Assembly (NCBI RefSeq): GCF_030283205.1
Contig: NZ_JASNWF010000007.1
Span: forward strand, 62,001 to 126,000
DNA: 64,000 nucleotides
Reading direction: 5' to 3'
Origin: Actinomadura opuntiae
Lineage (GTDB): Bacteria > Actinomycetota > Actinomycetes > Streptosporangiales > Streptosporangiaceae
Below are positions 28,864-38,923 of the stretch, piece after piece. Position numbers and translations under genes: made by a program. Numbering within the stretch: position 1 is the first letter of the stretch; every line of letters starts with the position of its first letter. The notes beneath the pieces are model-generated. The model did not search any database. It was not told the DNA's origin and was given only the letters and a program-made list of their open reading frames with translations.

Positions 28864-29091
28864 CTACCGCTCGTCTTCCACGGCGGCCGGGGTTTCGTTG
28901 AGCCTGTCGGTCTCGTCTTGGATGTCGGCCCCGTTGGCGCGCAGGGCCTCCGCGTACTTGCGCCCGTGGTGGGCGCAGAACAGAAGGTCGCCGCCGCCTA
29001 CTAGGACCGCACGGACGTAGGCCTGGGCGCCGCAGCGGTCGCACCGGTCGGCGACGGTCAGCGGCTTGGTCGGGGCAAGGGCTCCAGTCAC
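28864..29091 (-). CDS. DUF7455-type small zinc-ribbon protein
   Basis: The 75-residue protein has a putative metal site: CDRCGAQAYVRAVL followed by LLFCAHHGRKYAEAL, that is CxxC then CxHH. The N-terminus (MTGALAPTKPLTVADR) and acidic C-terminus are typical of this actinobacterial family, which often lies near hrdB and the topoisomerase IV genes. GTG 29091 is preceded by GAGGAAGG. Function unknown; a small nucleic-acid- or protein-binding role is guessed from the zinc-ribbon form. Confidence 0.85.
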   Translation of the reverse strand: MTGALAPTKPLTVADRCDRCGAQAYVRAVLVGGGDLLFCAHHGRKYAEALRANGADIQDETDRLNETPAAVEDER

Positions 29092-29228
29092 GGCACCTTC
29101 CTCATGCTCGGGGTCGGTACTTAGGACAACATCTAACCCGACGTGGACGTTCCCAACCTGTTTCTTCGTACGCCCAGAGCAGAATGGCCCAATAAGTGAC
29201 CGAGGTCACACCGGCCGGGTCGCGATTG

Positions 29229-30302
29229 TCATGCGGTGTCCCAGCGGAAGAGGCGCATGGCGACGAGGCCGCCCACCACCGCGAAACCGAGCAGGATTCC
29301 CATCTGCGGCAGCGCGGACATCGGCCCGAGGCCGCGGCCCATCACGTTCAGCATCCCGGTGTTCAGATACCGCAGCGGGAAGATGTAGGCCAGCGTCCGC
29401 ATCCACGTCGGCGAGGCGTCCAGCGGGAAGAACGAGCCGCCGAGGAACGCCATCGGCAGCACCACCAGCTGCGTCACCGCCTGGGCCGTCTCCTGCGTCT
29501 TCGCCCAGGCGCCGATCACCATCCCGATCGCCAGGAAGGCCAGCACGCCCGACAGCACCATGGGGATGGCCATCCACCAGTAGTGGCCGAGCTTCAGCCC
29601 GAAGAACGGCAGCTGCGCCACCGCCACGAACAGCCCGAACTGCACGAGCGCCACGGCCAGGCTCACGGCGACCCGCGCGGCGAACACCGTGGGTATCGGC
29701 GCGGGGGACAGCTGGAGGCGCCGCAGGATGCCCTTGGTCCGCCACGTCACGAGCGTCTGGGACGCTCCGAACACGCCGGCCGACGCCAGCGCCCAGCCCA
29801 GCAGGCTCGGCGTGAAGAACTGGATCGCCTTCAGCGAATCGTCCTCCACCTGCTGCGAGGCCACCTGGTAGGCGGGCGGCTTGCCGGTCGCCGCCTGGTT
29901 CGCGCCCTGGACGATCGAGTTCATCAGGCCCTGCACGGTCCCGGACTTCACCTGGTCGGCCGCCGAATAGTGCACGACCAGCCGGTTCCCCTGCTGTTCC
30001 ACGGCCGCGTCCGCGTCGCCCTTGGTGACCTTGTGCAGCGCCTTGCCGCGGTCCACGGCCTTCGACAGCTTCATGGTCTTGCCGAGGTCGGCGGACCCGT
30101 GCGCCATCGCCTGGTCCAGGATCGGCACCCGGCCGATCTCCAGCACCTTCACCTTGGACGTGCTCTGGTGGCCGAACACCCCACCGAAGATCACCAGGAA
30201 CATCAGCGGGAACAGCACGGTGAAGAACAGCGCGCCCCGGTCCCGCCGGAAGCCCAGGAACATCGCCCGGGACAGGCTCTTGAAACTCTCCATCGTGCTC
30301 AC
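29229..30302 (-). CDS. ABC-2 type transporter permease
   Basis: The 357-residue membrane protein has one N-terminal helix (ALFFTVLFPLMFLVIFGGVFG). A roughly 150-residue extracytoplasmic loop follows, and then five helices toward the C-terminus, including FLAIGMVIGAWAKT and MAFLGGSFFPLD, which are typical of ABC-2 exporters. GTG 30302 overlaps the stop of the ATPase gene (GTGA) and has GGAG 8 nt upstream; an ATG three codons later is an alternative. With the ATPase it forms an efflux system of the drug or lipid exporter class; substrate unknown. Confidence 0.9.
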   Translation of the reverse strand: MSTMESFKSLSRAMFLGFRRDRGALFFTVLFPLMFLVIFGGVFGHQSTSKVKVLEIGRVPILDQAMAHGSADLGKTMKLSKAVDRGKALHKVTKGDADAAVEQQGNRLVVHYSAADQVKSGTVQGLMNSIVQGANQAATGKPPAYQVASQQVEDDSLKAIQFFTPSLLGWALASAGVFGASQTLVTWRTKGILRRLQLSPAPIPTVFAARVAVSLAVALVQFGLFVAVAQLPFFGLKLGHYWWMAIPMVLSGVLAFLAIGMVIGAWAKTQETAQAVTQLVVLPMAFLGGSFFPLDASPTWMRTLAYIFPLRYLNTGMLNVMGRGLGPMSALPQMGILLGFAVVGGLVAMRLFRWDTA

Positions 30303-31201
30303 GCCCTGTACTCCCGTCCGGTGAGCTCCAGAAAGACGTCCTCGAGGGTCGCGCCGCGGATCTGCACGCCGTCCAGCGCGTCCTTGGCGGCCATGGCCGC
30401 CACCACCGCGGAGGGGTCCCGGGTCGAGATGGTCAGCGAGACGCTGTCGTCCTCGACGTCGTCGGCGCCGGGCAGCTGACGGGCGTCCGCGGCGTCCAGC
30501 ACGCCGCTGGCGATGCTGATCCGGGCCGGCGCGTCCAGCCCGCGCACCAGCACCGCGGGCGGCCCGAGCCGCAGGATCCGGCCCGCGTCCATGATCGCGA
30601 CCCGGTCGCAGAGCGACTCGGCCTCGTCCATGTAATGCGTGGTGAGGACGATGGTGCGGCCCTCGGTGTTGATGGTGCGCAGCACGTCCCACAGGTTGCG
30701 GCGCGCCTGCGGGTCCAGCGCGGCGGTCGGCTCGTCCAGGAAGACCAGCTCCGGGTCGTGCACGAGCGCGCACGCGATGGACAGCCGCTGCGCCTGGCCG
30801 CCCGACAGCTTCTCCACCCGCACGTCCGCCTTGTCGGTGAGGCCGACGGTCTCCAGCATCGCGTCGGCCTTCTTCGCCGGGACGCCGTAGAGCGACCCGA
30901 ACGTCTGGAGCTGCTCGCGCGCGGTGAGCCGCTCGAAGAACGACGACGCCTGCAGCTGCACGCCGATCCGGGGGAGCAGCCGCGGGTTGCGCGGCCACGG
31001 GGGGAGACCGAGGACCGAGACCGCGCCCTCGTCGGCCTTCCGCAGCCCCTCGACGATCTCCAGGGTCGTCGTCTTGCCGGCCCCGTTGGGCCCGAGGATC
31101 CCGAAGAACTCGCCCTCGTCGACGGCGAACGTCACCCCGTCCACCGCGTTGACGTCCCCGTAGCGCTTACGGAGGCCGCTGACCTCGATCGTTTCTGCCA
31201 T
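30299..31201 (-). CDS. ABC transporter ATP-binding protein (ABC-2 exporter, DrrA-like)
   Basis: The 300-residue protein has Walker A GPNGAGKTTT near residue 40, signature LSGGQAQRLSIACAL, Walker B LVFLDEPTAALDP and switch TTHYMDEAE. The C-terminal 80 residues (DAPARISIASGVLDAADAR to LEDVFLELTGREYRA) are the extension of DrrA-type exporters. ATG 31201 is the homology-supported start. It is translationally coupled to the permease. The operon is divergent from parE. Confidence 0.93.
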   Translation of the reverse strand: MAETIEVSGLRKRYGDVNAVDGVTFAVDEGEFFGILGPNGAGKTTTLEIVEGLRKADEGAVSVLGLPPWPRNPRLLPRIGVQLQASSFFERLTAREQLQTFGSLYGVPAKKADAMLETVGLTDKADVRVEKLSGGQAQRLSIACALVHDPELVFLDEPTAALDPQARRNLWDVLRTINTEGRTIVLTTHYMDEAESLCDRVAIMDAGRILRLGPPAVLVRGLDAPARISIASGVLDAADARQLPGADDVEDDSVSLTISTRDPSAVVAAMAAKDALDGVQIRGATLEDVFLELTGREYRA

Positions 31202-31427
31202 GGGCAGGACATTAGGGAAGCGTGATGGCCCCGTGCACCCACCCATAGGTGGACGTTGCGGCGATCCACCCCGGGTTGGGGAGGAACCGGGTGGACCGTC
31301 CGGGACCGACGGGGTGATCGTCCGCGCGGGGCCGCCGCGACGGCCGCGGCGGCGAGCCCTTCGAACATTTGTCGGTGCCCGGGGGTAACCTCTTGCCGAA
31401 TGTCCTACCCCCGAGGAGCACACGCAG

Positions 31428-33518
<2,091 letters not shown>

Positions 33519-33649
33519 CCGCCTCGGCGCCCGGAGACGCGGCCGTTCCTCCGGGGGCGGTGCGGGTGCCGCCCCCGGGTGCGGGTGCCGGTGACGCCCG
33601 GTGCGGGGCCGGGGCCGTCAGGTCGTGCACGGCCCCGGGGAGGGGCGGG

Positions 33650-34567
33650 TCAGCGGCCGATCCGCAGGTCGCGCAGCCGCTGGATCGGGTCCTGCGCCGC
33701 CTTGCGCTGCACGGTGGCCGAGGTCAGCGGCGCGTACGTCGCGAGCGCGAGGTAGGTGTCGAACGACGCGGCGTTCTTGCCCGCGGCCGACGGCAGCCCG
33801 GCCTTCCAGTCGATCACCGGTCCGAACAGCCCGCAGCCGGACGTCTTCGGCACCGCGAAGGCGGTGTCGGAGGCCGGGGTGTGCAGGATCGGCGGGTGGT
33901 GGAAGGTGTCGTTCGGGTCGCCCTCGTCGACGACGCTGATCTGGCCGAGGTCGACGCCCAGGTTCAGCTTGACCGGGTCCTTCTTGGAGCCGATCGTGCA
34001 GCCCTTCCCGACCGCGTCGTTGATGATCTTGATCTTCATCTCGAGCCCCGCGTTGGGCAGGTCGAAGGTGAAGCCGCCGGTGTACTTCGGCTGCACCTGC
34101 ACCTTGTTGAACGGCAGGTCGTCGAGGCCGGGGACGCTCAGCCCGAGCAGGCCGAGCACGCCGCCCGGCACGGTCATCGGCTTGCCGGTCAGGGTGACGC
34201 TGGTGAACTGCGACGGCGACGACGGGTCGGCCTGCACCGACTGGACGGTGATCCGCATCGGCTGGGTGATGGTCTGGCCGAGCCCGCCGAGCTTCATGGA
34301 GCCGCCGGTCACCACCATCTGCATGCACAGCCCGAGCGACGGGTCGATCCCGGCGGGCAGCGGCGGGCAGTCCTTGGCGAAGTCGAACGCCGGCACGCCG
34401 GGCACGGGCGCGGCGGCGGGGGCTTGGGAGGACGCCTGGGCCGGCGCGGTGACCGCGCCGAGGGCCAGGGCGAGGGGCGCCGCCACGGAGGCGGCGCGGA
34501 GGATGGGTTTCACGGGTTCTGGACGCGCCTTTCGTGTGGTGCGCGGGACGCGCTTGGAGCGATCCAC
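33650..34567 (-). CDS. Secreted protein of unknown function
   Basis: The protein has a clear signal peptide: KPILRAASVAAPLALALGAV ending TAPAQA. A roughly 265-residue, beta-rich exported domain follows, with few charged clusters and four cysteines (KDCPPL, LGLCMQM, GKGCTIG, TSGCGLF) that could form two disulphides. There is no catalytic motif that I recognise; repeated phrases such as KMTVPGG-like strands suggest an immunoglobulin-like or lipid-binding sandwich. GTG 34567 gives a 305-residue form with a long basic leader and a TACCAC -10-like hexamer 6 nt upstream. GTG 34513 would start right at the signal peptide but lacks a close ribosome site. Confidence 0.75.
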   Translation of the reverse strand: MDRSKRVPRTTRKARPEPVKPILRAASVAAPLALALGAVTAPAQASSQAPAAAPVPGVPAFDFAKDCPPLPAGIDPSLGLCMQMVVTGGSMKLGGLGQTITQPMRITVQSVQADPSSPSQFTSVTLTGKPMTVPGGVLGLLGLSVPGLDDLPFNKVQVQPKYTGGFTFDLPNAGLEMKIKIINDAVGKGCTIGSKKDPVKLNLGVDLGQISVVDEGDPNDTFHHPPILHTPASDTAFAVPKTSGCGLFGPVIDWKAGLPSAAGKNAASFDTYLALATYAPLTSATVQRKAAQDPIQRLRDLRIGR

Positions 34568-34589
34568 GCCTGGGTGGTACCCGATTCAA

Positions 34590-34611
34590 AAACGTGAGCG
34601 TTTCTCGAAAC
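34590..34611. promoter_or_regulatory. Overlapping palindromes upstream of the secreted protein gene
   Basis: AAACG-TGAG-CGTTT (34590-34603) overlaps GTTTC-TC-GAAAC (34600-34611) in a strikingly A/T-rich patch 23-44 nt upstream of the secreted protein start. Position over the expected -35 region suggests an operator. Inference only. Confidence 0.4.
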
Positions 34612-34753
34612 AAGATCGCGTAGCTGGCCGGTTCCGGCCAGCTTGCGCCGGCGGGTCTGGTGGGTGAGCCGCCGCTCACGGAGGGTTCTCCACCCGCCGG
34701 TGGAGAGCCCGAAGTCCAGCCGGACGCCGATCCCCGGCGCGGCCGCCCGGACC

Positions 34754-34759
34754 TACCGT
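34754..34759 (+). promoter_or_regulatory. -10 hexamer TACCGT for a leaderless membrane-protein/kinase operon
   Basis: TACCGT ends 7 nt before ATG 34767 and no ribosome site is seen, supporting a leaderless transcript for the membrane protein and the kinase/regulator genes coupled to it. Confidence 0.55.
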
Positions 34760-34766
34760 CGAGACC

Positions 34767-35249
34767 ATGAACACCGCCGACAACGTGCTCATCGCCCTCG
34801 CCGTCCTGGCGCTGGTCCTGTACCGGCAGCTGCGGGCCCGGCCGGTCGGCGAGCGCAGGCTCTACACCGTCCCGGCCGTCCTCGCCGTGATCGGCGTGGC
34901 TCAGGGCGGCCTCCTGGACCAGGCGCACATGGGACCGAGCGTCGCGCTCCTGGCGGGCGAGGCCGTCGCCGCCGTCGCGTTCGGCGCCCTGCGCGCGGTG
35001 ACCGTCCGGCTGTGGCGCGCCGGCGACGGCGAGCTGTGGCGGCGCGGCACCGGCTGGACGCTCGCGGCGTGGCTGGTGTCGATCCTGAGCCGCGTCGGGT
35101 TCCTCGCCGCCGGGCACGCACTCGGCCTGAAGATCGGCGCGAGCGCCTTCCTGGTCTTCCTCGCCCTGACGCTGATCGTCCAGAACCTGCTGGTCATGTG
35201 GCGCGCGCGGCGTCTCACCGGTACCGCACCGGCTAGCGTCGCCTCGTGA
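34767..35249 (+). CDS. DUF1453-like four-helix membrane protein
   Basis: The 160-residue protein has four hydrophobic helices (VLIALAVLALVLYRQL, LYTVPAVLAVIGVAQGG, ALLAGEAVAAVAFGALRA, SAFLVFLALTLIVQNLLVMW) and a basic end, as in small DUF1453/CcdC-like membrane proteins. Its stop overlaps the GTG of the histidine kinase (GTGA). It may thus be a membrane partner or input module of that kinase, a recurring arrangement in actinomycetes (inference). Confidence 0.75.
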   Translation: MNTADNVLIALAVLALVLYRQLRARPVGERRLYTVPAVLAVIGVAQGGLLDQAHMGPSVALLAGEAVAAVAFGALRAVTVRLWRAGDGELWRRGTGWTLAAWLVSILSRVGFLAAGHALGLKIGASAFLVFLALTLIVQNLLVMWRARRLTGTAPASVAS

Positions 35250-36382
35250 GGTTCGGACCCTTCGCCCTCGAAGAGCGGCTCGTCCGGACGGTCGCGATCA
35301 CGGTCCTGCTGATCTGGGCGTCCGTCGCCTACGTCCGCGGGCTGCTGCACGGGACGCCCGCCCCGGCGCTGCACGGCACGGGACTGGCGGTCGTCCTGCT
35401 CAACGCCGCGACGTTCGCCCTGCTGGGGACCGGCCTGTGGGTGGGGCGGCCCAGGGGCTCCCGGTGGCGCCGGACGGGCAACACGCTGCTGCTGGCCTCG
35501 ATGGGCACGTCGCTGTCGCTGTACGCCGTCGCCCCGCACGGCGGGGGCGGCTACTTCTTCTCGATGGCCGCCCTGTGGGCGCTGCTGATGCGGATCTCGG
35601 GGCGCTGGGGCCTCGCCCTCGGCGCCGCGACCGTGATCGCCGTCGCGTCGATCGGGGAGGGGTACGGCAAGGGGCCCGACTACGGGCTGCTGGCCGCGTT
35701 CGTCGGCCTGACCCTCGGCGCCCTCGCCAGCCGGCAGAGCGTCCTGGCGCAGGAGGCCACCCGCCGCGCCGAGGCGGCCAACGCGGTGCTCGCCGAACGG
35801 TCGCACATCGCCCGGGAGATCCACGACATCCTCGCGCACTCACTGTCGGCGCAGATCGTCCACCTGGAGGGTGCGCGGCTGCTGCTGTCGCGGGACGGGG
35901 ACCGCGTGCAGGCCCTCGACCGCGTCGAGCGCGCCCGCAACCTCGCCCGCTCCGGCCTGGAGGAGACCCGCCGGGCGCTGGCGACGCTGCGCGGGGAGAT
36001 CCCCGAGCCGAAGGACGTCATCGCGGAGCTGGCGGAGGAGTTCTACGCCAGCACCGGCCGGCCGTGCGACGTCCGGGTGACGGGCGCGCCGCGCGAGCTG
36101 ACGCCGCAGGCAGGGCTGGCCGTCGTCCGCACCGCGCAGGAGGCGCTCACCAACGTGCGCAAGCACGCGCCCGGCGCCCGGTCCCGCGTCACGCTGCGGT
36201 ACCTCAGCGACGCCGTCGAGCTCGAGGTGACCGACACCGGCGGCACCGAGCCCGTCCTGGAGATCGAGGGCGGCGGCTACGGGCTGGTCGGCATGCGCGA
36301 GCGCGCGGAACTGATCGGTGGGACCCTGGAGACCGGGCCGGAGGGCGCGGGCTACCGCGTCGCCCTCCGGGTGCCGGCGTGA
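35246..36382 (+). CDS. Sensor histidine kinase, HisKA_3 type
   Basis: The 378-residue protein has about four to five membrane helices in residues 10-150. The phospho-acceptor segment is HIAREIHDILAHSLSAQIVHL near residue 195. A HATPase domain has VVRTAQEALTNVRKHAPGA and GYGLVGMRERAELIGG. It lacks a large sensor domain. It is coupled to the upstream membrane protein and followed after 16 nt by its response regulator. Signal and targets unknown. Confidence 0.92.
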   Translation: MRFGPFALEERLVRTVAITVLLIWASVAYVRGLLHGTPAPALHGTGLAVVLLNAATFALLGTGLWVGRPRGSRWRRTGNTLLLASMGTSLSLYAVAPHGGGGYFFSMAALWALLMRISGRWGLALGAATVIAVASIGEGYGKGPDYGLLAAFVGLTLGALASRQSVLAQEATRRAEAANAVLAERSHIAREIHDILAHSLSAQIVHLEGARLLLSRDGDRVQALDRVERARNLARSGLEETRRALATLRGEIPEPKDVIAELAEEFYASTGRPCDVRVTGAPRELTPQAGLAVVRTAQEALTNVRKHAPGARSRVTLRYLSDAVELEVTDTGGTEPVLEIEGGGYGLVGMRERAELIGGTLETGPEGAGYRVALRVPA

Positions 36383-36398
36383 CACGGGACGGGGCACG

Positions 36399-37061
36399 GT
36401 GAGCGACGAGACGAGGATCCTGGTCGTCGACGACCAGACGGTGGTGCGGGAGGGCCTGGTCCTGCTGCTGGAGCTGCTGCCCGGCATCGAGGTGGCCGGT
36501 TCGGCCGGCGACGGCGAGCAGGCGGTCGCCATGGTCGCCGAGCTGTCCCCGGACGTGGTGCTCATGGACCTGCGGATGCCGCGGGTGGACGGGGTGGAGG
36601 CGACCCGGCGGATCAAGGCGGCGCACCCGCGGGTCGAGGTCGTGGTGCTGACCACCTACGCCGACGACGAGTCGATCTTCGCGGCGCTGCGCGCCGGGGC
36701 GCGCGGGTACCTGACCAAGGACGCCGGCGCCGACGAGATCGCCCGCGCGGTGGCGGCCGTCCGCGGCGGCGCGGCGCAGCTCGACCCGGCGATCCAGCGC
36801 CGCCTGGTCGAGGCGGTCGCCGCCGACCGGCGCCCGGCCCGCCGGGCCGGCGGCGAGCTGCCCGACGGGCTGACCCGGCGCGAGGCCGAGGTGCTCGCGC
36901 TGATCGCACAGGGCCGCTCGAACGCCGAGATCGCCGGCGACCTGTTCATCAGCGAGGCGACCGTGAAGACGCACATCAACAACCTGTTCGCCAAGGCGGG
37001 CCTGCGGGACCGCGCGCAGGCCGTCACGTACGCCTTCCGGCACGGGCTGGCCGGGTCCTAG
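36399..37061 (+). CDS. NarL/LuxR-type response regulator
   Basis: The 220-residue protein has a receiver domain with [14 protein letters not shown] and the phosphorylation site [14 protein letters not shown] LuxR HTH follows ([40 protein letters not shown]). GTG 36399 was selected because the extra upstream codons belong to the kinase frame. It is the output partner of the kinase immediately upstream. Confidence 0.93.
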   Translation: MSDETRILVVDDQTVVREGLVLLLELLPGIEVAGSAGDGEQAVAMVAELSPDVVLMDLRMPRVDGVEATRRIKAAHPRVEVVVLTTYADDESIFAALRAGARGYLTKDAGADEIARAVAAVRGGAAQLDPAIQRRLVEAVAADRRPARRAGGELPDGLTRREAEVLALIAQGRSNAEIAGDLFISEATVKTHINNLFAKAGLRDRAQAVTYAFRHGLAGS

Positions 37062-37184
37062 GCGGCTGCGCCGGGCCGGGACGATCAATCGGTCAGCGGG
37101 CGGCAAGAGCTCGGTCAAGGCGCCCGCCCGGCGGCGGCCGCGTCCCCAGCATGGGAGGTCCTGGAAACCCGGAAGGACCTCGGC

Positions 37185-37541
37185 GTGCACAGAACCCTCA
37201 TGATCGCGGAGTACCTGCGCCCGTACGCGCAGTGGCGGATCGCCCGCCCCGACCGCACCGACGACTGCCGCAACGCCCGCGCCGCGATCGGCCTCATCGA
37301 CGCGGCCGCGTACGTGACCCAGCTGGACGACTGCGACCGCGTGATCGTCCGGATGGCCGTCGCCGGCTGCTTCGCCAAGGGCCGCTTCGACCCCGGCCCC
37401 GAGGGCGAGGCCCTCGTCCGCCACTGGCACTACGAGGAGGCCGTGGACGGCCCGGCGGACCTGCTGGAGGAGCTGGCCGCCTGCGCGGAGCGCGCCTGCG
37501 CCGACCGCGCCGACCGGCCCGCCGCCCTCAGCCTGCCCTAG
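37185..37541 (+). CDS. Conserved hypothetical protein, 118 aa
   Basis: A small soluble protein (HRTLMIAEYLRPYAQWRIAR near its start) with many Arg/Asp and four cysteines, without signal peptide, membrane helix or known motif. The cysteines (DDCRNAR, DDCDRVI, AGCFAKG, CAERACAD) are not arranged as a zinc ribbon. GTG 37185 is chosen; GGAAGG lies 11 nt upstream. Third-position GC is high and even, so I regard it as a real gene. Function unknown. Confidence 0.65.
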   Translation: MHRTLMIAEYLRPYAQWRIARPDRTDDCRNARAAIGLIDAAAYVTQLDDCDRVIVRMAVAGCFAKGRFDPGPEGEALVRHWHYEEAVDGPADLLEELAACAERACADRADRPAALSLP

Positions 37542-37581
37542 GGGCGGCCGGACGCGCGAAGGCCGCCAAGCGTGCGCTTGG

Positions 37582-37587
37582 TAGCCT
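37582..37587 (+). promoter_or_regulatory. -10 hexamer TAGCCT for a leaderless NTF2-like gene
   Basis: TAGCCT ends 7 nt before ATG 37595, and no ribosome site separates them, consistent with a leaderless start. Confidence 0.5.
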
Positions 37588-37594
37588 TCGTCGC

Positions 37595-37957
37595 ATGCCG
37601 ACCCAGGAACAGATGAAGAGCGCGCTCCAGGCCTATGTCGACGGCTTCAACTCCGGCGACCCCGCGGCCGTCACCGGCCTGTTCGCCGACGACGCCGTGG
37701 TGGCCGACCCGGTCGGCAACCCGCCGATCGAGGGCCGCGCCGCGATCGAGGAGTTCTACGGCAACGCCGTGTCCGCCGGGGCGAAGCTGTCGCTCGACGG
37801 CCCGATCCGCGGCTCCCACGGCGACCGCGCCGCGATGGCCTTCACCGTCGACGTGACCGGCATGCGCATCCGCGTCATCGACGTCATGACCTTCGGCGAC
37901 GATGGCAAGATCGTCCGGATGGAGGCGCACTGGGGACCCGACGACATCGAAACATGA
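37595..37957 (+). CDS. NTF2-like / steroid delta-isomerase-like (SnoaL-type) protein
   Basis: The 120-residue protein has the cone-shaped NTF2-like layout. An N-terminal helix (MKSALQAYVDGFNSGDPAAV) comes first, then the loop LFADDAVVADPVG, whose aspartates match the catalytic acid region of ketosteroid isomerases. IEGRAAIEEFYGNAV and curved strands ending VIDVMTFGDDGKIVRMEAHWGP follow. Such proteins isomerise, cyclise or bind small hydrophobic ligands. No steroid or polyketide genes adjoin it. Its stop overlaps the next small gene. Confidence 0.85.
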   Translation: MPTQEQMKSALQAYVDGFNSGDPAAVTGLFADDAVVADPVGNPPIEGRAAIEEFYGNAVSAGAKLSLDGPIRGSHGDRAAMAFTVDVTGMRIRVIDVMTFGDDGKIVRMEAHWGPDDIET

Positions 37958-38253
37958 TCGTTTCGGGTGCCGGGTGGCCCGCGGTCTGGCAGGAGGGGCA
38001 CGGGAATCTCTCCAGCGCGCTCTGGGTCGACTCCAGCCCGTGCTCCCGCCCGTCCCGCATCAAGATCACGTGCCGGACGATGGACTTCGCCTACACTGCC
38101 CGCGGCAAGACCGTGACGAAGGGCGCCACCAAGGCGACCTGCAACCCGGCCACGCTCGAGGCCCCGGCGGGCAGGGCGTTCTTCGAGTACGAGGTCGGCG
38201 GGAAGTGGTGGTCCCGCACGGTCGCCATGGGCACGACGACCTTCTACAGCTGA
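37954..38253 (+). CDS. Small protein of unknown function coupled to the NTF2-like gene
   Basis: A 99-residue frame begins in an ATGA overlap with the preceding stop. The product has four cysteines, a tryptophan-rich start (AGWPAVWQEGHGNL) and a Gly/Lys-rich, probably beta-stranded end (FFEYEVGGKWWSRTVAM). It resembles the C-terminal half of small exported peptidase-inhibitor-like or peptidoglycan-binding proteins, but no signal peptide is present. It may be a remnant of a longer gene. I do not recognise it. Confidence 0.45.
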   Translation: MIVSGAGWPAVWQEGHGNLSSALWVDSSPCSRPSRIKITCRTMDFAYTARGKTVTKGATKATCNPATLEAPAGRAFFEYEVGGKWWSRTVAMGTTTFYS

Positions 38254-38296
38254 TCGGCGTGGCAGGCTGGGAGCTCGCGATGAAACGGGGGTCGCC

Positions 38297-38839
38297 TTGC
38301 CTGCGGGACCGGTGCTGTACGTGATCGCCTGCGGTGGACGCCCCGCCGCCGACCTGCCGGCCTTCGTCGAGCGGCTGCTCGGCGACGGCTGGACGGTCTG
38401 CGTCGTCGCGACGCCGTCCGGCGTGAAGTTCGTCGACGCGCCGCGCCTGTCGGAGCTGACGGGCTTCCCCGTCCGCTCGGACTACAAGCGGCCCGAGGAG
38501 CCCGACGTCCTGCCGCCCGCCGACGCGTTCGCGGTCGCGCCCGCCACCTTCAACACCGTCAACAAATGGGCGCACGGGACCAGTGACACGCTGGCGCTCG
38601 GCCTGCTCAACGAGGCCGTGGGCCTGGGCCGCCCCATCGTGGCCGCGCCCTGGCCCAACGCGGCCCTCGCCCGCCACCCCGTCTTCACCCGCAGCGTCGC
38701 CGAACTGCGCGCCTGGGGCGTCACCGTCGTGCTGGACCCGGACCGCCTGCCGAACCCCGACTCCGAGGAGCCGAGCGGCGCGACGTTCCCCTGGACGGAC
38801 CTCCACGACCGTCTCACCGCTCTGAAGACCCGCCTCTGA
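38297..38839 (+). CDS. Flavoprotein domain (Dfp/PPCDC-like) protein
   Basis: The 180-residue protein has the homo-oligomeric flavin-containing Cys decarboxylase fold. It starts PVLYVIACGGRPAADLPAFV. The loop SDYKRPEEPDVLPPADAFAVAPATFNTVNKWAHG matches the FMN-binding and PANxNT region of PPC decarboxylases (here PATFNTV). The end of the fold (IVAAPWPNAALARHPVF) is also conserved. It lacks the synthetase half of CoaBC, so it is not the pantothenate enzyme itself. The TTG start lies behind a G-rich site. Substrate unknown. Confidence 0.75.
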   Translation: MPAGPVLYVIACGGRPAADLPAFVERLLGDGWTVCVVATPSGVKFVDAPRLSELTGFPVRSDYKRPEEPDVLPPADAFAVAPATFNTVNKWAHGTSDTLALGLLNEAVGLGRPIVAAPWPNAALARHPVFTRSVAELRAWGVTVVLDPDRLPNPDSEEPSGATFPWTDLHDRLTALKTRL

Positions 38840-38923
38840 CCACGACGCAGCTGAGGCAGGCCCGCGGAGGCTGCCGTCCGGCGTGCCCGGGCCCGCGTCG
38901 GAGGCGTGCCCGGGGGGCCGGTC

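Noticed and set aside
29229..30998. 589-residue frame that would fuse the ABC permease with sequence inside the ATPase gene
   Set aside because: The upstream part is a frame-shifted reading of the ATPase gene; the permease starts at 30302 with a GTGA overlap and a ribosome site.
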